From assembly GCA_028718265.1 (NCBI GenBank), contig JAQUMG010000092.1, forward strand, positions 1-7,176: 7,176 nt of DNA. The letters run 5' to 3'. How positions within the stretch are numbered: the first letter of the stretch is position 1; every line of letters begins with the position of its first letter. Origin of the DNA: Candidatus Omnitrophota bacterium. Lineage in GTDB: Bacteria > Omnitrophota > Koll11 > JAHIPI01. The notes beneath the pieces were generated by a model. That model was not told the DNA's origin. It did no database searches and saw only the letters and a program-made list of their open reading frames with translations. A program made the translations under genes and the position numbers. Below, in pieces: positions 1 to 5,902 of the stretch.

Positions 1-302
1 CCTCCGGCGACTATAGGTATCCCGTTTTTCCTGAGCTGCTTAAGGTAGGCATAGGTCTGTACTATGTAAGTAATCGTCAGGGTCACACCTATAAAGTCCG
101 GTTTGAAATCGATCACGGCCCTGTCGATCTGTTCCGGGGTAAAAGGTTTATAGGGCGCGGTGGCATCTATTATCTTCACCTCATGCCCCGCATTCCTTAA
201 GACAGCGGCGATGTATGCAAGATTCAGGATCGGCATGGTAGAGACGGCCGCGGTGGGCGGATTAAGTAATAATACCCTGAGTTTTTTCATTGTGCTTTCC
301 AT
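1..302 (-). CDS. B12-binding radical SAM protein, N-terminal fragment (runs off left edge)
   Basis: The first 100 codons of a leftward gene are present and the rest lies outside the window. After a short start (MESTMKKL) comes a beta strand ending in LLLNPP, the typical opening of the cobalamin-binding Rossmann domain of BchE-like class B radical SAM proteins. Then follow NLAYIAAVLRNAGHEV, IIDATAP and FIGVTLT, and the fragment stops at IPIVAGG, where family members usually continue with GGPH. No DxHxxG motif is seen in this part, which is usual for this class. The iron-sulfur cysteine motif would lie beyond the edge, so the radical SAM assignment rests on the domain pairing known for the family. 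The ATG at 302 is preferred over the in-frame ATG at 290 because GAGGGGG sits 5 nt upstream of it. The gene starts 23 nt after the class-III aminotransferase and is probably its operon partner. Substrate unknown; a methyl transfer or rearrangement on a glycan or lipid is possible. Confidence 0.82.
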   Translation of the reverse strand, partial: MESTMKKLRVLLLNPPTAAVSTMPILNLAYIAAVLRNAGHEVKIIDATAPYKPFTPEQIDRAVIDFKPDFIGVTLTITYIVQTYAYLKQLRKNGIPIVAG

Positions 303-307
303 CTATT

Positions 308-314
308 CCCCCTC
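308..314 (-). promoter_or_regulatory. Ribosome binding site of the leftward radical SAM gene
   Basis: GAGGGGG on the minus strand lies 5 nt before the ATG at 302 and 17 nt before the alternative ATG at 290. It therefore decides the start in favour of 302. It occupies most of the 23-nt gap after the upstream stop codon, leaving no room for a separate promoter or terminator. Confidence 0.7.
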
Positions 315-325
315 ATTAAATCCAC

Positions 326-1636
326 TTATGCCAATCGCTTGAATCCGCTGTGGCAGACTGGGCCCTTCAAATATTTCTCAGGGCTGCCTTTCCTGATGAT
401 CGCCGCGATAGCTTTAAATACATCATCAACTGCTTCCAAATAATTATCGATGTCTTTTTCCTTGTGGCCATAGGACGCATAAAACGCCGGTACGGCTAAA
501 AATCCTTTTTTAAGCATCTCCTGCGTGAACAGCGTTTTTAAAACAAGCGGCTTGTCGTATTTAAACGAAAAATGGCCCAGCGGATATATTCCTGAGATCT
601 CAATATTCAGCCCGTTTTTGTCCGCCGCGGCCTGCCATCCGTCCTGCACTTTCCTGCCTATCTTATTAAGGTGCGCAGTAACTTTCTCTTTTTTAATCTT
701 ACGCATAGTTGCTAACGCTGCAGCAGGGCCTATGCGCTCTGTCCAGTAAGTACTGCTTATAAATGTTTCCTGCGCTGCCGCCATCACTTCTTTACGTCCG
801 ATAATAGCTGCCATCGGATAGCCGTTGCTCATTGCCTTTCCGAATACTGCCATATCAGGATTGACGCCGTATTTTAAATGCGCGCCGCCTGCGGTCAACC
901 TGAACCCGGCTGTGATCTCATCAAAAATAAGGACTATACCTGATTTTTTTGTCTCTTCTCTTATGGTCTCTAAAAATCCTTCTTCCGGCTCATGATTCCT
1001 GACCGGCTCCATTACGACAGCCGCTACATTTTCTCTGTGAGCCCTTATCAGCTTCAGAAATGATTCGGTACCATTGTAATTAAACGGCAGTGCGGTGCCT
1101 TTCAGCGCTCTTGGTACTCCTTTGGGCGCGAGCCCCGGCAGGAGATGTCCGTTCAGAGACTTATCATCATGCAGATTGGCCGCGAGATACCAGTCGTGCC
1201 ATCCATGATATCCGCAGAACAGTATGAGATCTTTATCTCTCTTGGCCCGCGCTATCCGCACGGCTATGGCCATTGCTTCTCCGCCTGTGCGCGCATATCT
1301 CACCATGCCGGCCCAGGGATGGATATCACATAACGTCTCGGCAAGTTCTACTTCTTCGGGACAATTTAACGTAGCCATCGAACCTTTATCTACGGCGTTT
1401 TTAACTGCGCGGTCTACGTCTTTATCGGCGTAACCCAATATACACGCGCCTATGCCCATATAACTGGCATCCGTGTATTTTTTCCCGTCCATGTCCCATA
1501 TGGTACATCCCTTGGCCCTGTCATAATATGCCGGCCAGATATCCGGCAGGAACATCTCGGGCCGTTTTGACAAAAGCTGCGTCCCGCCCGGTATTATCTC
1601 TTTTGCTCTTTTATATAACCTTTGCCCTTTACCCAT
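326..1636 (-). CDS. Class-III PLP-dependent aminotransferase, glutamate-1-semialdehyde aminomutase-like
   Basis: A 436-residue PLP enzyme of fold type I, full length for the family. Visible motifs: IIPGGTQLLSKRPE near residues 14-27 (substrate-entry region typical of the GSA-aminomutase group), WDMDGKKYTD at 47-56, TGGEAMAIAVRIARA at 117-131 (cofactor phosphate region), YHGWHDW at 143-149, FDEITAGFR at 238-246 with D239 to pair with the pyridine nitrogen, and FGKAMSNG at 265-272 with K267 as the likely Schiff-base lysine. The tail ends in HSGFKRL. The ribosome site AGGAG lies 6 nt before the ATG, and the gene follows the cytidylyltransferase by 14 nt. In true heme-pathway HemL the lysine region usually reads GK(I/V)IGGGLP; here it is GKAMSNGYP. 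With that and the neighbours, a role in transaminating a sugar or sugar-like intermediate is more likely than 5-aminolevulinate synthesis. The actual substrate is not known. Confidence 0.85.
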   Translation of the reverse strand: MGKGQRLYKRAKEIIPGGTQLLSKRPEMFLPDIWPAYYDRAKGCTIWDMDGKKYTDASYMGIGACILGYADKDVDRAVKNAVDKGSMATLNCPEEVELAETLCDIHPWAGMVRYARTGGEAMAIAVRIARAKRDKDLILFCGYHGWHDWYLAANLHDDKSLNGHLLPGLAPKGVPRALKGTALPFNYNGTESFLKLIRAHRENVAAVVMEPVRNHEPEEGFLETIREETKKSGIVLIFDEITAGFRLTAGGAHLKYGVNPDMAVFGKAMSNGYPMAAIIGRKEVMAAAQETFISSTYWTERIGPAAALATMRKIKKEKVTAHLNKIGRKVQDGWQAAADKNGLNIEISGIYPLGHFSFKYDKPLVLKTLFTQEMLKKGFLAVPAFYASYGHKEKDIDNYLEAVDDVFKAIAAIIRKGSPEKYLKGPVCHSGFKRLA

Positions 1637-1650
1637 TTTGCGCTCCTGAC

Positions 1651-2418
1651 CTATTTTATCCGGCTGTCTTCCTTCAGTGACTTCTGATACCCCTCGTTTC
1701 TGGGGATATCTTTATTGATATTTTCTATGCCCGGATGTTCGTTTATGAACTGTAATATATCTTTCATGGTAAAAGCCGGATTAGCGGGGTAAAGCGACTC
1801 TAATACGGCCTTGATAAACTGAAAATCCTTTTCTTTGTCCAGCGTCCATCTTTTGGCCGAAAGATCGGAATCGTTTCTAAGGCCTGCTAACTTGAACCTT
1901 TCGGGATGTTTTGTCATATATGGTGTAACATGTTCTCTCTCCGAACGAAGCCCGGCATTCTTCCACGCATCGCGCAAAGCATTAAAACTAAATACCTCTA
2001 CATCCTCTCCGTCCGGAAAAGTCGGTTCCAACACATTTGAACAGTAATCAGCCCCGCTTTTCTTATAAAGGTTTACAACCGAGTCTATTACGGCAGAGTC
2101 TATCAGAGGACAGTCGGCTGTTATTCTTACAATGTGTCCCGCATCAAATTTTTTTGCGGCCTGATAAAACCTGTCTAAGACATCGTCTTCCGAGCCGCGA
2201 TATACCTCTGTATCAAGCTTAGCCGCTATGTCGGTTATAGTCATATCTTCCTTGCTGTCGGTAGTCGCGACTATTACGCCTTTTATATTCTTTGCCCTTC
2301 TCACTCTTTCTATTACATACTCGAGCACAGGTTTTCCCATGATCGCCAGCAACACCTTGCGCGGTAATCGGGTAGATCCGGTCCTTGCCTGAATAATTGC
2401 CTTTGTTTTCATTGCCAT
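1651..2418 (-). CDS. spsF: SpsF-like cytidylyltransferase / NTP-transferase family protein
   Basis: A 255-residue nucleotidyltransferase of the acylneuraminate-cytidylyltransferase/SpsF group. It probably activates a sugar or sugar acid as its CMP derivative in the cytosol. The N-terminal signature IIQARTGSTRLPRK (residues 8-21) is the CTP-binding loop. Further family motifs are YRGSEDDVLDRFYQAA (73-88), RITADCPLID (98-107, D102 a likely metal ligand), FPDGEDVEVF (134-143) and REHVTPY (161-167). Residue 20 is Arg where relatives usually have Gly (LPGK). Two starts are possible. The ATG at 2418 gives a 10-nt overlap with the reductase gene. The ATG at 2412 (Met3) gives the classic 4-nt ATGA overlap and a protein beginning MKTKAIIQAR, closer to the usual family start. 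Neither has a clear Shine-Dalgarno, which fits translational coupling; 2412 is slightly preferred on family grounds. In the PseB/PseC context it may play the PseF role, but activity on pseudaminate is not shown. Confidence 0.85.
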   Translation of the reverse strand: MAMKTKAIIQARTGSTRLPRKVLLAIMGKPVLEYVIERVRRAKNIKGVIVATTDSKEDMTITDIAAKLDTEVYRGSEDDVLDRFYQAAKKFDAGHIVRITADCPLIDSAVIDSVVNLYKKSGADYCSNVLEPTFPDGEDVEVFSFNALRDAWKNAGLRSEREHVTPYMTKHPERFKLAGLRNDSDLSAKRWTLDKEKDFQFIKAVLESLYPANPAFTMKDILQFINEHPGIENINKDIPRNEGYQKSLKEDSRIK

Positions 2419-3293
2419 TTATAGGGTAAAATCACGTTTTCGTCATGAAGCTGTAAAGACCCCAGACGGTCGTATATCTTTTTCACTTCATCAATTTGCC
2501 GTACAGAGTCAACGTTCTCTTTAAGCTGCGCGGGAGAATCTACCCCTATGATAACTTTATCGATGAGCGGATTGAGTAACGCGAAACACAGACACAGCGT
2601 CTTTACGGAAAAATCATGCTCTTCCGCGATGTGACGCATCTCTTCTATGTTATGACGCGCCGTGCCGAATTCCCTGCTTATCCTTTCTGCATCAAGAAAA
2701 AACAGGCCCTGCAAAAATACCGACCTGACATGGATCTCTATGCCTCGCCCGTGCAGCATAGGAAAGTATTCCTCAAATCGCCTGTCAAACACATTGTAGG
2801 GAATCTGGATTATATCAAAATTGATCTTCCGCTCTAATATAAGCTCCAATTCCATGGGCGTATAAATAGAGACGCCTATCTTTTCTGCCAGTCCTTTCTC
2901 TTTTATTGACTCCAGAGCCGGCCAAAATCCTTCCTTCGACAGAACGTTATCAACCCTGTGCGCCAGATAGCCGTATATGCGCCCGGTGCCGAGTCGTCTA
3001 AGCGTCTCGGCAAAATACTTATCTACCGAGGAAAAACTGCCGCCGTCGATGTCCGGCATTTTCGATACCACATTAAAACGCGCTTTATGCCCGGATAAAA
3101 AATCTCCTATCATTTTTTCGCTGTCTCCGTAAGCATAGGCGGTATCCAGATGTCTTATGCCGGCTTCGCCCGCATACCGCAAAACCTCATAGACATCTTC
3201 TTCTTTCATCCTGCCGTTTTTATTAGCTATGCCGTAATTCAGCCCGAATTGCGCCGTACCTAATGACATTTTCTCAGAACATATCTTATTCAT
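2409..3293 (-). CDS. Aldo/keto reductase family protein
   Basis: A 294-residue TIM-barrel NAD(P)H-dependent reductase, typical in length. The opening LGTAQFGLNYGIANKNG (11-27) is characteristic of the aldo/keto reductases found in polysaccharide loci. The catalytic tetrad can be read: D50 and Y55 in HLDTAYAYG, K78 in VVSKMP and H112 in YLAHRVD. Cofactor-side motifs include IGVSIYTP (139-146), IQIPYNVFD (162-170) and KVIIGVDSPAQLKENV (246-261). The start overlaps the end of the PseC-like gene by 8 nt. Only a weak AGG, about 10 nt upstream, could serve as ribosome site, so translation is probably coupled. Its place between the 4-aminotransferase and the cytidylyltransferase suggests reduction of a keto or aldehyde group on a sugar intermediate. 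Pseudaminate biosynthesis as known does not need this step, so the substrate is uncertain. Confidence 0.87.
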   Translation of the reverse strand: MNKICSEKMSLGTAQFGLNYGIANKNGRMKEEDVYEVLRYAGEAGIRHLDTAYAYGDSEKMIGDFLSGHKARFNVVSKMPDIDGGSFSSVDKYFAETLRRLGTGRIYGYLAHRVDNVLSKEGFWPALESIKEKGLAEKIGVSIYTPMELELILERKINFDIIQIPYNVFDRRFEEYFPMLHGRGIEIHVRSVFLQGLFFLDAERISREFGTARHNIEEMRHIAEEHDFSVKTLCLCFALLNPLIDKVIIGVDSPAQLKENVDSVRQIDEVKKIYDRLGSLQLHDENVILPYKWQ

Positions 3294-4440
3294 ATCCGAA
3301 AAACCTTTTTATCTCTTTTATGACTCTCTTCTGGTCCTGCCCGGACAGGCCCGCATAGAGAGGAAGGCTCAGACACTCGCTGAAATATTTCTCGGCAACC
3401 GGAAAATCTCCCATATGATAACCAAACGACTTTTTGTAATATGTAAGCAAGTGTACGGGTATATAATTTACCTGCGTAAGTATGCCTTTACGCATCAGAT
3501 AGTCATACAGGCGGTTGCGCGCGCCTGCCGGAATCCTGATTACATACAGATGATACGCGGTCCTGGTGTTTTTTATCTCATGCGGCAGTCTGATCTCTTC
3601 GACGCCGCTAAAAGCGTTGTTGTAAGTATCGACGATCTCTCTCCGGATCTTTATCATCTTATCAATTTTTTTCATCTGAGACATGCCCAGGGCACATTGA
3701 AAATCTGTAATTCGGTAATTAAATCCTATCTGGGGAATGTCATAGAACCATTTCGGTCCGTTTTCCGGGCGGCAGATCCCGTGATGCCTCAGCCGCGATA
3801 CCTTTTCGTAAATCTTTTTATCATTCGTAAGAACCGCCCCGCCTTCTCCGGTGGTAATATTCTTTATCGGATGAAAGCTGAATATGGTTACGTCTGAATG
3901 GCGGCAGCTGCCGACCTTTACCCATTTGCCGCCGGTTTTATATGTACTCCCAACGGCATGGGCGGCATCTTCGACTATTTTGATGCCATTTTTATCGCAG
4001 ATATCCCTAATAGCGGCTATATCGGAAACTGAGCCTGTAAAATGGACCGGGACAACTACCTTGACCTTATTGCTCCTGCGGGAATCTCTGAGAAGATATC
4101 TTAATTTTTCTATATCAATATGGCAGGTATTGTCGTCTATATCCGCAAAACGTGGAACAGCGCCGACATAGGCAGCGCAATTCGCACTGGCCGAAAAAGT
4201 AATAGGAGAGGTAACTGTCTCGTCTCCCCTGCCTATTTCAAGCGCCATCATCGCGAGGTGCAAAGCGGCTGTTCCGCTTGAAACAGCTACTGCATATTTT
4301 GCGCCGGTGTAACCGCACAAAACTTCTTCGAACTCTTTCACCCTGGGCCCCTGCGTAAGCCAGTCTGACGCAACTGCCCTGCGGACAGCGTTTATATCGG
4401 ATAAATCTATGTATTGATGCGCGTATGGTATTTTTTTCAT
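3286..4440 (-). CDS. pseC: PseC-like UDP-4-keto-6-deoxysugar 4-aminotransferase (DegT/DnrJ/EryC1 family)
   Basis: A 384-residue PLP-dependent sugar aminotransferase, the usual length for PseC. It should convert the PseB product UDP-2-acetamido-2,6-dideoxy-L-arabino-hexos-4-ulose to the 4-amino sugar, with glutamate as amino donor. Motifs: IPYAHQYID at the start, SDWLTQGPRVKEFEE (25-39), VSSGTAALHLA (53-63, phosphate binding), SPITFSASANCAAY (78-91), VEDAAHAVGSTY (156-167; D158 and H161 near the cofactor) and FSFHPIKNITTGEGG (187-201) with K193 as the Schiff-base lysine. GFNYRITDFQCALG (239-252) and QVNYIPVHLLTYY (323-335) are further group signatures. The ATG overlaps the dehydratase stop as ATGA (4 nt) and no separate ribosome site is visible, so the two are probably translationally coupled. 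The PseB partner supports PseC over other DegT-family activities. Confidence 0.92.
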   Translation of the reverse strand: MKKIPYAHQYIDLSDINAVRRAVASDWLTQGPRVKEFEEVLCGYTGAKYAVAVSSGTAALHLAMMALEIGRGDETVTSPITFSASANCAAYVGAVPRFADIDDNTCHIDIEKLRYLLRDSRRSNKVKVVVPVHFTGSVSDIAAIRDICDKNGIKIVEDAAHAVGSTYKTGGKWVKVGSCRHSDVTIFSFHPIKNITTGEGGAVLTNDKKIYEKVSRLRHHGICRPENGPKWFYDIPQIGFNYRITDFQCALGMSQMKKIDKMIKIRREIVDTYNNAFSGVEEIRLPHEIKNTRTAYHLYVIRIPAGARNRLYDYLMRKGILTQVNYIPVHLLTYYKKSFGYHMGDFPVAEKYFSECLSLPLYAGLSGQDQKRVIKEIKRFFGYE

Positions 4441-5426
4441 TGTTCTAGATTAGTCAGGATCGTTTTCAGCTGGGCCGTGGTAAGCCATTCAGCGTTATTA
4501 TCGCTTCCGTATCTGAACCCTTCCGGGACTGATTTGCACTTCGCATATTTTTTATGCACGTCTCTGCTTTCGAAAAATTGGGGCAATATTACGTACATAC
4601 CGTTGAATATTTTGACCCTCCGCGCGTCATCTTCGGCGATAAGCAATTCGTGCATTTTTTCGCCCGGCCTTATGCCTATGATCTTAAACCGGCATTGCGG
4701 CTCGATCGCTTTCGCCAGATCTACCAGCTTCATGGACGGGATACGCGGGACAAATATCTCGCCGCCGCCCGTCTCTTCCAGTGCACTTATTACAAGCTCT
4801 ACACTTTGTTCCAGGGTCATCCAAAAACGAGTCATCCTTTCATCGGTAATAGGAAAATCTTTTACGCCGGCCTGCTTAAGCTTAAGAAAAAACTCAATAA
4901 CACTGCCGCGGGAGGCCATAACATTGCCGTACCGCACAACCGAAAATATGACGCGGCCTCCGCCGTATGCGTTGGCATCTATGAATATCTTTTCCGCTAC
5001 AAGTTTTGTTGCCCCGTACAGGTTTATAGGGTTTGCTGCCTTGTCGGTCGAAAGCGCGATGACCTTTTTTACGTTTTGATCAAGCGCCGCCTCGACGATA
5101 TTGTCCGCCCCGAGGACATTTGTCTTAACCGCCTCCATGGGATTATATTCCAGGGCCGGGACCTGCTTTAATGCAGCGGCATGAACAACATAATCGACGT
5201 TTTCAAAAGCACGCTCCAGTCTGTCCTTGTCCCTTATATCTCCCAGGAAAAACCGTATTTTGTATTTCGTATCCGGAAATTTTTTGGCCATCTCCGACTG
5301 TTTAAACTCGTCCCTGCTGAATATAATGAGTTTCTTCGGCTTGTATTTCGCGAAGATTATTTCCGTAAATTTCTGTCCAAATGAGCCTGTGCCGCCGGTT
5401 ACAAGAATCACTTTATTGTCTAACAT
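4437..5426 (-). CDS. pseB: PseB-like UDP-N-acetylglucosamine 4,6-dehydratase (inverting)
   Basis: A 329-residue extended short-chain dehydrogenase, the soluble short form without the transmembrane half found in WbpM-type proteins. It should catalyse 4,6-dehydration with 5-epimerisation of UDP-GlcNAc, the first step toward pseudaminic acid or related 4-amino-6-deoxy sugars. The nucleotide-binding motif is VTGGTGSFG (9-17). Next come SRDEFKQ (37-43), LGDIRDKDRL (61-70) and HAAALKQVPALEYNP (82-96). The catalytic segment STDKAANP (126-133) supplies T127, D128 and K129, with Y137 and K141 in LYGATK. The TDK triad in place of the usual S/T before Tyr-x-x-x-Lys is the PseB/FlaA1 hallmark. VRYGNVMASRGSVIEFF (164-180) and TDERMTRFWMT (194-204) are further signatures. 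The ribosome site GGGAGGT lies inside the end of the regulator gene, and the start shares one base with the regulator stop (TAATG). Confidence 0.94.
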   Translation of the reverse strand: MLDNKVILVTGGTGSFGQKFTEIIFAKYKPKKLIIFSRDEFKQSEMAKKFPDTKYKIRFFLGDIRDKDRLERAFENVDYVVHAAALKQVPALEYNPMEAVKTNVLGADNIVEAALDQNVKKVIALSTDKAANPINLYGATKLVAEKIFIDANAYGGGRVIFSVVRYGNVMASRGSVIEFFLKLKQAGVKDFPITDERMTRFWMTLEQSVELVISALEETGGGEIFVPRIPSMKLVDLAKAIEPQCRFKIIGIRPGEKMHELLIAEDDARRVKIFNGMYVILPQFFESRDVHKKYAKCKSVPEGFRYGSDNNAEWLTTAQLKTILTNLEQ

Positions 5427-5761
5427 TATGACCTCCCGTTGACATATTTATCATATTCGTCCTTAAGCCTCTTATATTCCGCCTCTTTTACCTGAAGAAA
5501 CTGGTAGGTAAGCTTCACCTTCTGCTGAAGGCCTTTGCTGGTAAGAATGTATTTTATCTTTTTTGCTTTTTTGGGATTTTTGGAAAAGTTGGATATTTTG
5601 ATCATGCCTTTTTTGGCGAGTTCTCTCAGGAGATAATTCGTTTTCCCCAGAGAAACGTTTAATTTCTGGGAAAGCACCCTCTGGTTAAGGGCCGGATTGC
5701 CCTCGACCTCGCGTATCAGGTTAAGGGTCTGTTCTTCCTTTATGCTGGCATGGTTATTCAT
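5426..5761 (-). CDS. MarR-type EPS-associated winged-helix transcriptional regulator
   Basis: A basic protein of 111 residues. A winged helix-turn-helix occupies about residues 10-75: helix LNLIREVEGN, NQRVLSQKLNVSLGKTNYLLRELAKKG (26-52) as the helix-turn-helix, and a lysine-rich wing around KNPKKAKKIKYILTSKG (61-77). A C-terminal amphipathic, charged helix, KVKLTYQFLQVKEAEYKRLKDEYDKY without its first and last turns, runs about 81-106 and probably forms a dimerising coiled coil. This layout matches the small MarR-like family named for association with exopolysaccharide loci. As first gene of the operon, lying directly behind its promoter and an inverted repeat, it is probably an autoregulator of the glycan genes. 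Activator or repressor is not decided by sequence, but the repeat position favours repression. The start at 5761 has AAGGAA 7 nt upstream. No ligand-binding pocket is evident in so small a protein. Confidence 0.85.
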   Translation of the reverse strand: MNNHASIKEEQTLNLIREVEGNPALNQRVLSQKLNVSLGKTNYLLRELAKKGMIKISNFSKNPKKAKKIKYILTSKGLQQKVKLTYQFLQVKEAEYKRLKDEYDKYVNGRS

Positions 5762-5782
5762 ATGTTCATTCCTTGAACATAT
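5760..5782. promoter_or_regulatory. Perfect inverted repeat, candidate operator 1 for the EPS-type regulator
   Basis: ATATGTTCA (5760-5768) and TGAACATAT (5774-5782) are perfect 9-bp arms around a 5-bp spacer TTCCT. On the leftward mRNA strand the repeat takes in the last two bases of the TACAAT box, the predicted transcription start, the ribosome site (in the spacer) and two bases of the regulator ATG. A dimeric winged-helix protein bound here would block transcription start. As RNA the same arms could fold into a hairpin that holds the ribosome site in its loop. Binding by this regulator is inferred from position. Confidence 0.7.
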
Positions 5783-5809
5783 TGTATGGCGTTATGGCCT
5801 TAGTGTCAA
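5781..5809 (-). promoter_or_regulatory. Sigma-70-type promoter of the leftward glycan operon
   Basis: On the minus strand TTGACA (5809-5804, all six consensus bases) is followed by a 17-bp spacer and TACAAT (5786-5781, five of six). The start is predicted near 5774, an A, which leaves a leader of only about 13 nt that begins almost at the AAGGAA ribosome site. It is the only good promoter seen upstream of the regulator, and the tight gene packing suggests it drives the genes down to the left edge. Confidence 0.8.
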
Positions 5810-5822
5810 GCATAAAAGCGGT

Positions 5823-5843
5823 TTTGTTCAATTTTTGTACAAA
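5823..5843. promoter_or_regulatory. Imperfect inverted repeat, candidate operator 2
   Basis: TTTGTTCA (5823-5830), a 5-bp spacer and TGTACAAA (5836-5843) match as an inverted repeat in 7 of 8 pairs. The left half-site TGTTCA and the spacer length are the same as in the perfect repeat at 5760-5782. The centres are 62 bp apart, close to six turns of B-DNA, so both would face the same side of the helix. It lies upstream of the leftward -35 box and would fall within a possible rightward promoter. A further single half-site, CTTGAAC, occurs at 5863-5869. Confidence 0.5.
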
Positions 5844-5854
5844 TCCTGTAAAAT
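5824..5854 (+). promoter_or_regulatory. Possible weak rightward promoter for the divergent radical SAM gene
   Basis: TTGTTC (5824-5829) could be a poor -35 box, and TAAAAT (5849-5854, five of six) a fair -10 box, separated by a long 19-bp spacer. The predicted start near 5861 would give a leader of 30 to 42 nt. The second candidate operator sits across it. The -35 match is weak, so this call is tentative. Confidence 0.3.
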
Positions 5855-5902
5855 ACTAAATTCTTGAACTTTTGGCCCCTATGTGGTAGAGTGAAAAGAC
5901 TT

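Noticed and set aside
326..1636. Calling the class-III aminotransferase hemL (heme biosynthesis)
   Set aside because: The lysine-region motif differs from typical HemL and all neighbours are glycan genes, so the symbol is withheld.
3415..4171. Rightward frames of 160 and 95 codons opposite the pseC-like gene
   Set aside because: No recognisable motifs, no ribosome site, and fully contained in a convincing aminotransferase gene on the other strand.
4414..5171. Long rightward reading frames (221 and 205 codons) opposite the pseB-like gene
   Set aside because: Both lie antisense to a dehydratase with all its motifs, have low-complexity Ser/Leu- or Tyr/Arg-rich products without domain signatures, and are shadows of the real gene.
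5834..5843. Perfect 10-bp palindrome TTTGTACAAA as an independent site
   Set aside because: Short and AT-rich; better explained as part of the right arm of the second TGTTCA-N5-TGTACA repeat.
5864..5892. Alternative rightward promoter TTGAAC-17-TAGAGT
   Set aside because: Both boxes match only four of six positions and transcription would start only a few bases before the ATG at 5903, leaving no ribosome site in the message.
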